A stretch of DNA of 49,581 nucleotides from a virus. This document shows positions 39,098-47,402 of the stretch, piece by piece (positions within the stretch are counted from its first letter, which is position 1; each line of letters begins with the position of its first letter). Both the position numbers and the translations under genes were made by a program. The stretch is from IMG/VR virus record IMGVR_UViG_3300037242_000110, positions 1 to 49,581 of that record; one strand, written 5' to 3'. Below the pieces are notes generated by a model, which saw only the letters and a list, made by a program, of their open reading frames with translations, did no database searches and was not told where the DNA came from.

Positions 39098-40081
39098 ATG
39101 CTTTACAAGAACATCGATGAGGAGCGGCGGGTCTGGCCGAACATAGCGGTACCGCCCTCAAACAAGCTGGAAACAGTTGGGCATACACTTGAACTCGGTG
39201 CGGGTGAGGAAGTCGATCTCGACCTACCTGAGGACTTTACGGACGAGTATTTGCAGCCCGTAGAGACGGGCACGAAGGCAGGGGCAATATCGTCGTCAGA
39301 TGTCTTGCAGTCTGCGACCATCTCAGTCCAGAATCTCTCGTCTGTGATCTCGGATGAGGCGGCACAAGCGATCGTCGTGGCACTCGGCACACAAGCTACT
39401 CAGGATTACAACAAGTCGTGTTGGGTGACGCAGAATTTGGCTACAGCCATTGCGGTTGTGCTCTTCCTCAAAGAGGGTGAGGCAGTTCCATCGGATACGT
39501 GGCACATGGAAATCCTCGACACGTCAGATCAGCCTGGAGCGGTCGGCTACCACGAAGAAGAGGCATTCGACAACCAGCTAGAAGGTAAGAACAGCGGCTT
39601 CGCTGGGCCGACCAAGCACCCACGTAAAGCCTCCGCACGTTCCAGTCGCGGGCTGCGTGCGGACAATCCTGAGCTGCCATTGATGAAGATCTTCGCCAAG
39701 ACAGCGGCGGAAGATCGCGTATCCCTCAGTGAAGTCGCTTCACATGAGATGCTTGAGGCTGCAGTGGATCCATGTCCGATGCGCGAACCTCGTACAGTTA
39801 CCAACTCAAAGGCAGGTAAGGTCGTGATCGTTGAGGTTGGCGACCCCGTGCAGGAATGCGGGTATGAGGTTGATGGTCTCGTTGTGGCTGACTTCGCATT
39901 GCCCGCATGGTTCGGCTACCCTCAGGTTGTGAGCCCCGATCAGATGTCATTCCGGTCCAGTGTGCATGAGCCGTTCGAGCTAGCGCCGGGCGGCTACATC
40001 AGCGAGACGCCTGAGAGCGAACCGGAAAACTGGACGCAAGTGTTCGGCACACCACAACCCGCTGAGGAGTCGCAGATATGA
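39098..40081 (+). CDS. Putative zincin metallopeptidase in neck/tail region
   Basis: The 327-residue product contains SLSEVASHEMLEAAVDPCP near 215: H-E-x-x-E followed by D-P. It continues with VVIVEVGDPVQECGYEVDGLVVADFALPAWFGYPQ, as in a group of HExxE...DP proteins in phage and prophage tails that I recall as putative zinc peptidases. N-terminal 150 residues are beta-rich and unrecognised. It might mature a tail protein or help cross the cell envelope. AAAGGAG precedes the ATG; its stop overlaps the tail tube start by 4 bases. Confidence 0.55.
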   Translation: MLYKNIDEERRVWPNIAVPPSNKLETVGHTLELGAGEEVDLDLPEDFTDEYLQPVETGTKAGAISSSDVLQSATISVQNLSSVISDEAAQAIVVALGTQATQDYNKSCWVTQNLATAIAVVLFLKEGEAVPSDTWHMEILDTSDQPGAVGYHEEEAFDNQLEGKNSGFAGPTKHPRKASARSSRGLRADNPELPLMKIFAKTAAEDRVSLSEVASHEMLEAAVDPCPMREPRTVTNSKAGKVVIVEVGDPVQECGYEVDGLVVADFALPAWFGYPQVVSPDQMSFRSSVHEPFELAPGGYISETPESEPENWTQVFGTPQPAEESQI

Positions 40082-41283
40082 CACCGTTCCCGCCTTTCAG
40101 TGCAATCCCAGTACCCGAGACGCAGATCGGGATCATTCTAGAGAAAGAACGTGGCGTACCGGAAGAACCCAAATTCTGGCTGCCGATCATGGGGCCGAAG
40201 TACAAGCCAGACCTACAACTGCTCCCCGACGAGACGCTGCGCGGCTCGATGGTCACACTGTATGATGAGGTGCCCGGCTTGCGTTTTGACTCGCACGGTT
40301 GGGATAGCTATCCATACCTCGACACTCTGCCCGTGTTCTTCCGTGCTCTGCTTGGCTCGGCGGACTTCAAGACCGTGGCGCCGGCAAGCACCGAACTTGT
40401 CGTCGAAGCGAAAGCAGGCGCAACGAAAATACTTACCAAAGTAGAAGTACCGGAAGGTAGTTACATCGTCATCGGTGCAGGTGTAGGCGTGATGGAGACA
40501 CACCTCACAGGTAAACCCAAAGAAGTCACAGCTGCAGAATGGGAAATTCCGTTGGCGTACCCATTGTCGTTCACACACGCCGACAAATCTGCCGTCGCGG
40601 GGCTGACCAAGCACCGCTTCAGCCTGCTCAATAACAGCCCGGAAACAGGCAACCAGCCGCCAAGCTGCACGATCACGGACTACGACGGCGAGGAATTCGC
40701 ACGGGCGTTGCCTGCCGCTCAGCTCGACTCGCTGAACATCAGCGGCACAGCGGAGTCCCTGCCCAAGGTGACAACTAGCTGGTTCGCGAACAAGGCTGTA
40801 ACTCCAAGCGAACCGTCATCGTCGTATTCAACCGCTGAGGCGCCTCCCGGTTGGACCGTGGACGCGGCGATCAACGGGACGCAGGTCGGATATCTCGTGT
40901 CGTGGGAGTTTGGCCTCAAGCGCAACGTCAAGAACGTGCCGGCGATTACAGGTACGCCGAACTACTACCAGCACTTCGCTGGAGCGCTCGACGCCACCGC
41001 GAAGGTCACTGTGCTCGAGAACCGCGAAGCGACGCAGTTGTCGATCTATGAGGCTGGTGAGGCGATCACGGTCGACCTGACGCTGTCCGACGTCAAATCC
41101 GGGTTCGCGATGAACCTGCACTCGACTGTAACGAAGTACACCACAGGCGAGATCGACCGCTCGAAGGAGTGGATTGAGGTCCCACTGGACATCCAGCTCA
41201 TTCCCTCAGCGACTGATGCGCTGTCAGGTGGCGTATCGCCGATCGTAGCGACAGTGGCTAACGGACATACGGAAGAATACTAG
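40078..41283 (+). CDS. Major tail tube protein
   Basis: The 401-residue protein is beta-rich throughout, with GLRFDSHGWDSYPYLDTLPVFFRALLG in outline, an insertion (about 105-185) and a C-terminal part (YLVSWEFGLKRNVKNVPAITG, VTKYTTGEIDRSKEWIEVPLDIQL) like tail tube subunits with an added domain. It lies just before the tail chaperones and tape measure, the usual place. Contractile sheath genes are absent, so the tail should be flexible. Confidence 0.7.
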   Translation: MTPFPPFSAIPVPETQIGIILEKERGVPEEPKFWLPIMGPKYKPDLQLLPDETLRGSMVTLYDEVPGLRFDSHGWDSYPYLDTLPVFFRALLGSADFKTVAPASTELVVEAKAGATKILTKVEVPEGSYIVIGAGVGVMETHLTGKPKEVTAAEWEIPLAYPLSFTHADKSAVAGLTKHRFSLLNNSPETGNQPPSCTITDYDGEEFARALPAAQLDSLNISGTAESLPKVTTSWFANKAVTPSEPSSSYSTAEAPPGWTVDAAINGTQVGYLVSWEFGLKRNVKNVPAITGTPNYYQHFAGALDATAKVTVLENREATQLSIYEAGEAITVDLTLSDVKSGFAMNLHSTVTKYTTGEIDRSKEWIEVPLDIQLIPSATDALSGGVSPIVATVANGHTEEY

Positions 41284-41296
41284 GAGTGAAAAAACT

Positions 41297-41331
41297 AGAG
41301 CCTCCAGAGGGAGCAAATCTCTGGAGGCTCT
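41297..41331 (-). terminator. Rho-independent terminator for antisense gene
   Basis: AGAGCCTCCAGAG (41297-41309) and CTCTGGAGGCTCT (41319-41331) form a perfect 13-bp stem with a 9-base loop. On the minus strand AGTTTTTTC follows, so it terminates the leftward gene at 41355-41633. It may also slow rightward transcription after the tail tube gene. Confidence 0.8.
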
Positions 41332-41354
41332 ATGCGCGCGCAGATTGGTCGGTA

Positions 41355-41633
41355 TCAGGCGCTCTTGGCGGCAGTACGTTCGGCTGCCCTGGCTTTACCC
41401 TTCTCACGGCCGCGCTGCCACGCCTCGCGGAAGCTTGGGCGCTCAGCACGCATCGCTGCGGTGCGGGCCCTGTTGCGATCCGTTGCGGCTTGTATGCGCT
41501 CAGCGCGCTCGTCCATCTTTTTACCGCTCATGCGGATTGCTGCCAGCAGCGGATCTTTTGACAGTTCACGCTTCTCGATTTTTTTAGCAAACCTGTATTC
41601 CTTGCGGGTTTTGTAGTCGCTACGGTTTGGCAT
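41355..41633 (-). CDS. Small basic antisense gene in tail operon
   Basis: AAGGAGCAGGAG precedes the ATG at 41633. The 92-residue product is highly basic and helical (YKTRKEYRFAKKIEKREL, RNRARTAAMRAERPSFREAW, ending RAAERTAAKSA) and may bind nucleic acid. It has its own intrinsic terminator, which strongly supports independent transcription. Long overlapping frames on the same strand (to 42293) are not coding. It is a typical moron arrangement. Confidence 0.7.
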   Translation of the reverse strand: MPNRSDYKTRKEYRFAKKIEKRELSKDPLLAAIRMSGKKMDERAERIQAATDRNRARTAAMRAERPSFREAWQRGREKGKARAAERTAAKSA

Positions 41634-41739
41634 TGCTCCTGCTCCTTGTGTCGGATTGCTTACAAGAGCATTATCGGTCGTATCGGGCAAGACCTGAAGG
41701 TGTCTGGACGTATGTACTAAACACGCCATAGGAGGCGAT

Positions 41740-42306
41740 ATGAGGACAGTCACGATCCCCGGCGGCAACGCCGCGCTGCGGGAGAAACACGAGATAAGAC
41801 AACGCCATCGCCGCCTGGTTGAGATCGCAAGCGTCGCAGCGGCGCCAGCGATCGACAAGGTGCGCAAGAGCCTGCCGACAGGCGCCTCAGACGAGGACGC
41901 GGTCAAGACGCTTGAAGCGATGACCGACGCAGACCTCCACTTGACCAAGCAGGAAGCACAGGCACTCTGTGAGCTCCAAGACGCGCACATACTCGCAACG
42001 CTCGTCAGTTGGTCGCTAGACACCCCTGTGCCAACTGATGAGGACAGCTTGGGGGATATTGATCCAGAGGTGTACGACGCGTTGGCGCAGGCGCTCAAGG
42101 GCGAGCTGTTGGGCACCAAGGTGGATTTCGATCCCGGCGACCCGCGCCGTCCCGATTTCAAGGATAGCCCTACGTCGCCCTCAGACGACTCCGCGAGCGT
42201 CTTGAGGGCAAAGAAGGAGTACCCATCGACCGGGCCACTGCCGAGCGATGGGACGAGTATCGATACAGGTCCCGCTTCCCTGGCATCACCCACGAGCAGT
42301 ACCTAG
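41740..42306 (+). CDS. Tail assembly chaperone
   Basis: TAGGAGGCG precedes the ATG. The 188-residue product is acidic and helical (REKHEIRQRHRRLVEIASVAAAP, ADLHLTKQEAQALCELQDAHILATLVSW) with a low-complexity end (DSPTSPSDDSASV). Between the tail tube and tape measure, this is the first of the two chaperones that fold the tape measure protein. The last part overlaps a -1 frame with protein-like content. Confidence 0.65.
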   Translation: MRTVTIPGGNAALREKHEIRQRHRRLVEIASVAAAPAIDKVRKSLPTGASDEDAVKTLEAMTDADLHLTKQEAQALCELQDAHILATLVSWSLDTPVPTDEDSLGDIDPEVYDALAQALKGELLGTKVDFDPGDPRRPDFKDSPTSPSDDSASVLRAKKEYPSTGPLPSDGTSIDTGPASLASPTSST

Positions 42307-42419
42307 ACGAGCCCGGCGAGACCGTCGATTGGATGCTCGCCATAGACGACACCGCTCGCAAGGTGGAAGCCCGGCGCCTACAGGAAGCAGAAGCCCGTGC
42401 CGCCAGTCGACGACGCTAA
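42168..42419 (+). CDS. Second chaperone segment in the -1 frame
   Basis: This frame is open from the TAG at 42165 to the TAA at 42417-42419 and reads LRRLRERLEGKEGVPIDRAT, then EYRYRSRFPGITHEQYLDEP and helical, basic residues, clearly protein-like. In siphoviruses the second chaperone domain is usually reached by a -1 shift from the first. A candidate shift site is GGGCAAAGAAGG near 42207-42218, where AAG can slip to AAA. No perfect X-XXY-YYZ heptamer was found, so the mechanism is inferred. Confidence 0.5.
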   Translation, partial: PYVALRRLRERLEGKEGVPIDRATAERWDEYRYRSRFPGITHEQYLDEPGETVDWMLAIDDTARKVEARRLQEAEARAASRRR

Positions 42420-42780
42420 TACCTTGGCTGCTCTGGATGCGCTGATCGGCCGTGTGAAGGCTGCAGGGCCAGTCGTGGTGTCCAAGGGCGCACTGGCCAT
42501 ACAGCAAGCCGGTATGAAGCGTACGAAGGTGCGCTCGGGCACGCTGCGTCGATCGTGGCGTGTGGAGGTAGAGGCAAATGAAGGTGTAAGCAGTGCGTTG
42601 GTTGGACCAACAACCGTGTACGCCCGCCGTCAGGAGTTGGGATTCAAGGGACCGGATAAGTTGGGGCGTGTATACCACCACGATCCGGGCTGGCCGTATG
42701 TCAAGCCGGCGTTCGAGATCACGTTGCCGCTGATCGAGAAGTTCGCCGTCAGTACCTACACCGCAGCAATTGCCGGATAG
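42397..42780 (+). CDS. HK97 gp10-like neck/tail completion protein
   Basis: GTG start. The 127-residue product has helix LAALDALIGRVKAAGPVVVSKGA, then RSGTLRRSWRVEVE, VYARRQELGFKGPDKLGRVYHHDPGWPYVKPAFE in outline, matching HK97 gp10-type proteins (RTGxL...YAxxQEFG...PYxxPA). These finish the tail end at the neck. It usually lies before the tail tube; here it is between the chaperones and the tape measure. Confidence 0.75.
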   Translation: MPPVDDANTLAALDALIGRVKAAGPVVVSKGALAIQQAGMKRTKVRSGTLRRSWRVEVEANEGVSSALVGPTTVYARRQELGFKGPDKLGRVYHHDPGWPYVKPAFEITLPLIEKFAVSTYTAAIAG

Positions 42781-42790
42781 GAGGTGAAAT

Positions 42791-45700
42791 ATGGCTGAGG
42801 GCACATACCTGCCGCCCACGGTAATCGCGCTTGTCGTTGATGACGAGGCGGGGCTTGCTGAGCTTGCTGCCTTTCGAGAGGCATACGTCGACACCGTTGC
42901 AGATGTAAATGCCGCTTCAGCCGAGATGGGCGCGGGCATGAGCGCTGCAGGCAGAGATGTTGAGACTCTTGCTGCTGACAGCGCAGCACCGTTGGCTGCT
43001 GTAGGTACGAATTTGGATAAGGCTGGCGATGATGTCCGAGACTTCGCCGACGATGCAGACGTAGCTGCTGCAGATGTTGCTGGTTCGATGGGCGGCGTGC
43101 GCGGTGCGGTTGACGATACGGCGGAGGGCGTGCATGACAGTGCTGAGAGTGTAGGTAAAGATTTTGAGGGGGTAGGAGAGAGTGCTGCCCTGGGAGCTTC
43201 TGGTGTACATGAGGCTGCAGGCGACGTAAAAGACGATTTTGAGGACGCTTCTGATGGCGTACATGATGCTGCATCCGGAATAGGTGAGGATCTTATAGGT
43301 ATGGGTGCTGTCGCCGGCCTGAGCCAAGATGAGATAAACAAGGCTCTAGAGGGTACGGCTTACGAGAGGGCGACTCAAGCGGCTAAGGACGCTGAGGACG
43401 ATTTGGAGGGTCATACAAGCGCTTTCTCATCGAAAATCGCTTCTATGTTCGAGAGTGTCGGCGGCTCAATGAGTAGTATTGGGTTGCCGTTTAGTAATAC
43501 CGTCACTAAGATGGGAACAAGTATTGAGGACGCAGAGAAAGAGGGAAGCGGGTTTGCGGCATCGATACTCCAGATAGGTAAGGTCGCTACAGGGGTAGGG
43601 GTTGTTGCGTTTGCTGCGCTCGCCACTGAGGGCGTAAAAGCCGCTATTTCCTTTGAACGTGCCGACTCGATTCTAAAGCAGGCGGTCAAGAACACGGGCG
43701 CGTCTGTGTCAGCGATGAATCCAGCCATCGAAAAGAACATGACCGACATGGAACACCTTGGATTCAAGAATACCGAAGTGGCGCAATCACTTGCGGTTCT
43801 TACTGTTGCGACTAAGAACCCGACTAAGGCACTGGAAACGCAGGGGATAGCGGCCGACCTTGCACGAGCCAAGAACATCTCGCTAGGCCAAGCAGGTGAA
43901 ACGCTCGCCAAAGTATTCGCGGGGTCTAACCGCGCGCTGACACAGCTTGGCATCAATCTCAACATTGGATCGACCAAACTGTCAACGATGCAGAGCGCTA
44001 CTGAAAGCGTGGAAAAAGCCAAGGTAAAGCTAAAGGCAGCCGAAGAAGGGTATGCAACCGCTAGCAAGAAGGCAGCAGAAGAAACCAAGGCTAACGCTGA
44101 AAAGGTAGTCGCAGCCGAAGAAAAGGTCTCCCAGGCACGCCAGAAACTCAAGTCTGACAGTGAATCTGTTACGGTCGCGCAACGATCACTCAAGGAAGCA
44201 CAGCGCGAAGAGGGAGAAGAGGCAAAGAAGGCAGCAGAAGCGGTCGTGGTCGCTGAGCGTCAAATGACCGCAAGTAGTGAAGGTCTAGCCAAGGCACAAC
44301 GCGGCGTCCGTGAAGCTCAGCGTCAAGTGGCAGAAACGGCAGAAAAGGAGGCTGAGGCGGTCAAGAAGGCAAAGCAGCAGTTGACAGGTGCCGAAGAATC
44401 AGCCACAGAAGCCGCGCAGAATGGAGCTAATGAAGTTTCACAAGCTCACCTAAAGCTCGAAAAGACGCAGAATGAAGTCAATGAAGGAACTCTCTCGGGT
44501 GCGCAGGCGTCGATTGCACTAAGGGAAGCTCAACTCTCACTTACAGAAGCCGAAGAGAAGTCAGCCGATGGTCGTAAAAAGGCTGCCAATGAAGTCACTA
44601 AGGCACAAGAAGAAGTCACTAAAGCGCAAAAGGCAGATACGCCAGCGAGCGCTGAATCTGTCGCAGCCGCAAATAAGGTAAAGGAAGCACAAGAACAGGT
44701 TGCAGCGGCCGAGCGCACCTTGAAGTCCAGTCAAGAAGAAGTGAGCAAGGCCCAAAAGGAAACCGCTGCTGGTAGCCCGACATCGATTGCCGCCGCTAAC
44801 AAGGTGGCAGAAGCCCAGCGCAACCTTACTAAGTCAGGTGAAACACTTACCCAGGATCAAAAGGAAGTTGGCAAGGCGTCAAAGGAACTAGGCGCAGCGC
44901 AGGATGCTGCTAAGCGTCCGAGTGAAGCCCTTGTAGCCGCATCGGACAAGCTCAAGTCCGCGCATGAAGCGCTATCCACGTCGGAACGCAAACTCCAACG
45001 CGATCAAACCACAGCAGGGAAAATCATGGACGCCCTCAAGGAACGTTTGAAAGGGATGGCTGAGACTTACAGTAAGGGACTAAAGGGTGGCATCGATGAG
45101 GCTGACGCTTCACTGAATCACTTTGAGATTACACTCGGCAAAGACTTGATTCCGATACTGCTAACGGTCGGTCGGTTGATTCTTGGAGTCGCTAATTTCT
45201 TCTTGCAGGGCAGCACAGCAGCCAAAGTCCTAGCGGTAGCAATTGGAGGTCCGCTTGTGCTCGCAATGGCTGCATACATCGTAAAGCTAGGGATTTCAGT
45301 AGCCGAGAGTGCTATCGGATTCGCCAAAATGCTCGTTATGGGTGGACTGTGGGCAGCACAGTACGTGGTTTGGTTTGCAGAGATGGCTGCAGGATGGGTA
45401 TCGACTGCCATTGAGTCTACGGCTTCGGCGGGTGAGCAGGTCATTGCGTGGGCTTCTGTTGGCGCCGCGGCTGCCGCTGCCTTTATTGCGGAGAACGCAG
45501 CATCCCTTGGGATAGTCGCCGCAATAGGGTTGATTGTTGCAGGTATTGTGTACCTAGCAACGCACTGGTCTGAAGTGTGGGATACAATCAAGTCGGTTAT
45601 CAATACCGCAGTTTCATTTGTGAAACATCACATTATACTACTTGTATCGATCATTTCACTGCCTATTGCGGCCATGATCTACCTCGCTACACATTGGACG

Positions 45701-46339
45701 GAAATCTGGAATGGGATAAAGTCCACCGTGAAAAAAGTGGTTGACGACATCAAAAAGATCATGTCTAGTGCTTGGAGTGATATTGAGTCTGTCGCGACTC
45801 GGGCGTGGGAAAAAGTCGAGTCGGTGTTCTCTAGCGCTTGGACCAAACTCAAGGGCATTGTACGTGACGGTATACGCGATCTCGTAAAGTTCTTCACCTC
45901 ACTGCCAAGTAAAATCATGAGCATCCTCTCGACGCTCGTTCACGACTTTGAGAACCTGGGCTCGGAAATGATCCACGGGCTCATCAGTGGGATCACAAGC
46001 GCTCCCGGCGCCGTTGTCAAAGCCGTCGAGGGCCTGATTCCGGGCGGCGGCACGATCGGCAAAATCGCGGGCGCGATCGGGCTCGCAACAGGCGGAATCG
46101 TCACACAGCCCACACTTGCGGTGATCGCCGAGAATGGCCCTGAGGCTGTAGTTCCGCTAGGCAAGGCCGGCGTATCACCTAGCGGGGTAACTCCACTGCC
46201 GCCATCTACTCCAGCGCCGAGCACGGGCGGGGGAGGCTTGTCGATCGGCACCATAAACATGATCTCCGAAGCCAACCCGAACGAGCTCGTACAACGTCTG
46301 TATGAAAAGGTCCGCCCGCTAATGCAGAGCGCAGCCTGA
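42791..46339 (+). CDS. Tape measure protein
   Basis: The 1182-residue protein sets tail length. Residues 1-230 are Ala/Asp-rich helices; about 390-740 are a long Lys/Ala/Glu coiled coil with repeated AQ-x-E-V-x-KAQK units. Hydrophobic segments follow from about 780 to 970, including two copies of a YLATHW-[ST]-E-[VI]-W motif. The end GLATGGIVTQPTLAVIAENG and PEAVVPLGKAG is typical of tape measures. GGAGGTG precedes the ATG. By the 1.5 A per residue rule a tail near 0.17 micrometre is expected. Confidence 0.9.
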   Translation: MAEGTYLPPTVIALVVDDEAGLAELAAFREAYVDTVADVNAASAEMGAGMSAAGRDVETLAADSAAPLAAVGTNLDKAGDDVRDFADDADVAAADVAGSMGGVRGAVDDTAEGVHDSAESVGKDFEGVGESAALGASGVHEAAGDVKDDFEDASDGVHDAASGIGEDLIGMGAVAGLSQDEINKALEGTAYERATQAAKDAEDDLEGHTSAFSSKIASMFESVGGSMSSIGLPFSNTVTKMGTSIEDAEKEGSGFAASILQIGKVATGVGVVAFAALATEGVKAAISFERADSILKQAVKNTGASVSAMNPAIEKNMTDMEHLGFKNTEVAQSLAVLTVATKNPTKALETQGIAADLARAKNISLGQAGETLAKVFAGSNRALTQLGINLNIGSTKLSTMQSATESVEKAKVKLKAAEEGYATASKKAAEETKANAEKVVAAEEKVSQARQKLKSDSESVTVAQRSLKEAQREEGEEAKKAAEAVVVAERQMTASSEGLAKAQRGVREAQRQVAETAEKEAEAVKKAKQQLTGAEESATEAAQNGANEVSQAHLKLEKTQNEVNEGTLSGAQASIALREAQLSLTEAEEKSADGRKKAANEVTKAQEEVTKAQKADTPASAESVAAANKVKEAQEQVAAAERTLKSSQEEVSKAQKETAAGSPTSIAAANKVAEAQRNLTKSGETLTQDQKEVGKASKELGAAQDAAKRPSEALVAASDKLKSAHEALSTSERKLQRDQTTAGKIMDALKERLKGMAETYSKGLKGGIDEADASLNHFEITLGKDLIPILLTVGRLILGVANFFLQGSTAAKVLAVAIGGPLVLAMAAYIVKLGISVAESAIGFAKMLVMGGLWAAQYVVWFAEMAAGWVSTAIESTASAGEQVIAWASVGAAAAAAFIAENAASLGIVAAIGLIVAGIVYLATHWSEVWDTIKSVINTAVSFVKHHIILLVSIISLPIAAMIYLATHWTEIWNGIKSTVKKVVDDIKKIMSSAWSDIESVATRAWEKVESVFSSAWTKLKGIVRDGIRDLVKFFTSLPSKIMSILSTLVHDFENLGSEMIHGLISGITSAPGAVVKAVEGLIPGGGTIGKIAGAIGLATGGIVTQPTLAVIAENGPEAVVPLGKAGVSPSGVTPLPPSTPAPSTGGGGLSIGTINMISEANPNELVQRLYEKVRPLMQSAA

Positions 46340-46340
46340 C

Positions 46341-47402
46341 GTGTTTCCGCCGCCGTCCATCACGCCCCCCGCGCTCGAAGACTGGGAGTTCTACTACAAC
46401 GGGCTGACGTTCGGCAACGAGACAGCCTGGGGCATTCTCAAGATCGAGGGACTGGACCTCGCCTCGATCCGCCACGGTGACGTCAACCTGCCCCGCGACC
46501 ACGGGCAACTCAAAGGCTTGGACCTGTACGAAGACCGCAACATCATCTTCGACATGTGGGTGAAATCCGACGGCACCTCTCTACAGCACGCACAGCTAGC
46601 GCTGGCTGCGGCGAGCGTTGTGCAGCCAAACGAAGAACCTCCATTGTGGTTCCAGCTACCTAACCTGCCTGTGATGTGCGTCCTGTGCCGCCCGCGCAAA
46701 CGCCCAGCGTCCTATGACTCGGACTATGCGGCCGCGCAGATCCTCAAGCCTGAACTGGGCCTACACGCGTCCGACCCGCGCATCTACGGTGTAGGTGAAG
46801 AAACCGCCTTGACGCGCGGCACAACGACTGCAATCACCAACGAAGGCAATACGGAGATGCGTCCGATAGCGATCTTCACTGGCCCGCTCGCGCGCCCGTT
46901 GGTAGGCAACAACAGCATCACAGGGGATCCATACATTGAGCTCATCAACCCAGAAGCCGAAGAAGCGGAAGAATTGACACGTACGAAACGTGAGCAGGAA
47001 GAAGCGGCCAACAGGGCTTTCTGGGAAGAAGAGTATGTAAAAGGGGATATAAACAAAACGGAACTAGAAGAAAAAATCGCGGCGCAGAAAGTTACACGTG
47101 AAGCCGCGGAACTTGAAGAAAAAGAAAAACTCGAAAAACGTGAAGAAAAAGAAGAAAAAGGCGAACACTTGGCCGTCCAAGCCGGAGACCAACTGCTCGT
47201 CGACTTGAGCACACCGCACCTCGCGTTGTATTACCCGGGTGGGATCACGGCCAACAAACCTGAAAACGTAATGCAATGGGTTACACCTGGCTCAACTTGG
47301 TGGGACATTCTTCCGGATGTAAATGACATCTACTTCTCTTCGTTTGAGACAACGACAACGGGCACTGCAGCGTTGCAGGCGGCGAGCGCGTGGCAATTGT
47401 AA
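46341..47402 (+). CDS. Distal tail protein (Dit-like) with charged insertion
   Basis: GTG start. The 353-residue product begins ALEDWEFYYNGLTFGNETAWG, followed by GLDLASIRHGDVNLPRDHGQ, the opening of Dit proteins that cap the tail tube. At about 215-275 a highly charged helix (EEAEELTRTKREQEEAANR, ELEEKEKLEKREEKEEKG) interrupts the C-terminal beta domain, which resumes with GDQLLVDLSTPHLALYYPGG. Its end overlaps the hub gene by 13 bases. Confidence 0.75.
   Translation: MFPPPSITPPALEDWEFYYNGLTFGNETAWGILKIEGLDLASIRHGDVNLPRDHGQLKGLDLYEDRNIIFDMWVKSDGTSLQHAQLALAAASVVQPNEEPPLWFQLPNLPVMCVLCRPRKRPASYDSDYAAAQILKPELGLHASDPRIYGVGEETALTRGTTTAITNEGNTEMRPIAIFTGPLARPLVGNNSITGDPYIELINPEAEEAEELTRTKREQEEAANRAFWEEEYVKGDINKTELEEKIAAQKVTREAAELEEKEKLEKREEKEEKGEHLAVQAGDQLLVDLSTPHLALYYPGGITANKPENVMQWVTPGSTWWDILPDVNDIYFSSFETTTTGTAALQAASAWQL

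Noticed and set aside
41355-42293. Full 312-codon minus-strand frame
   Set aside because: Only its last 92 codons have a ribosome-binding site and protein-like composition; the rest mirrors the chaperone gene.
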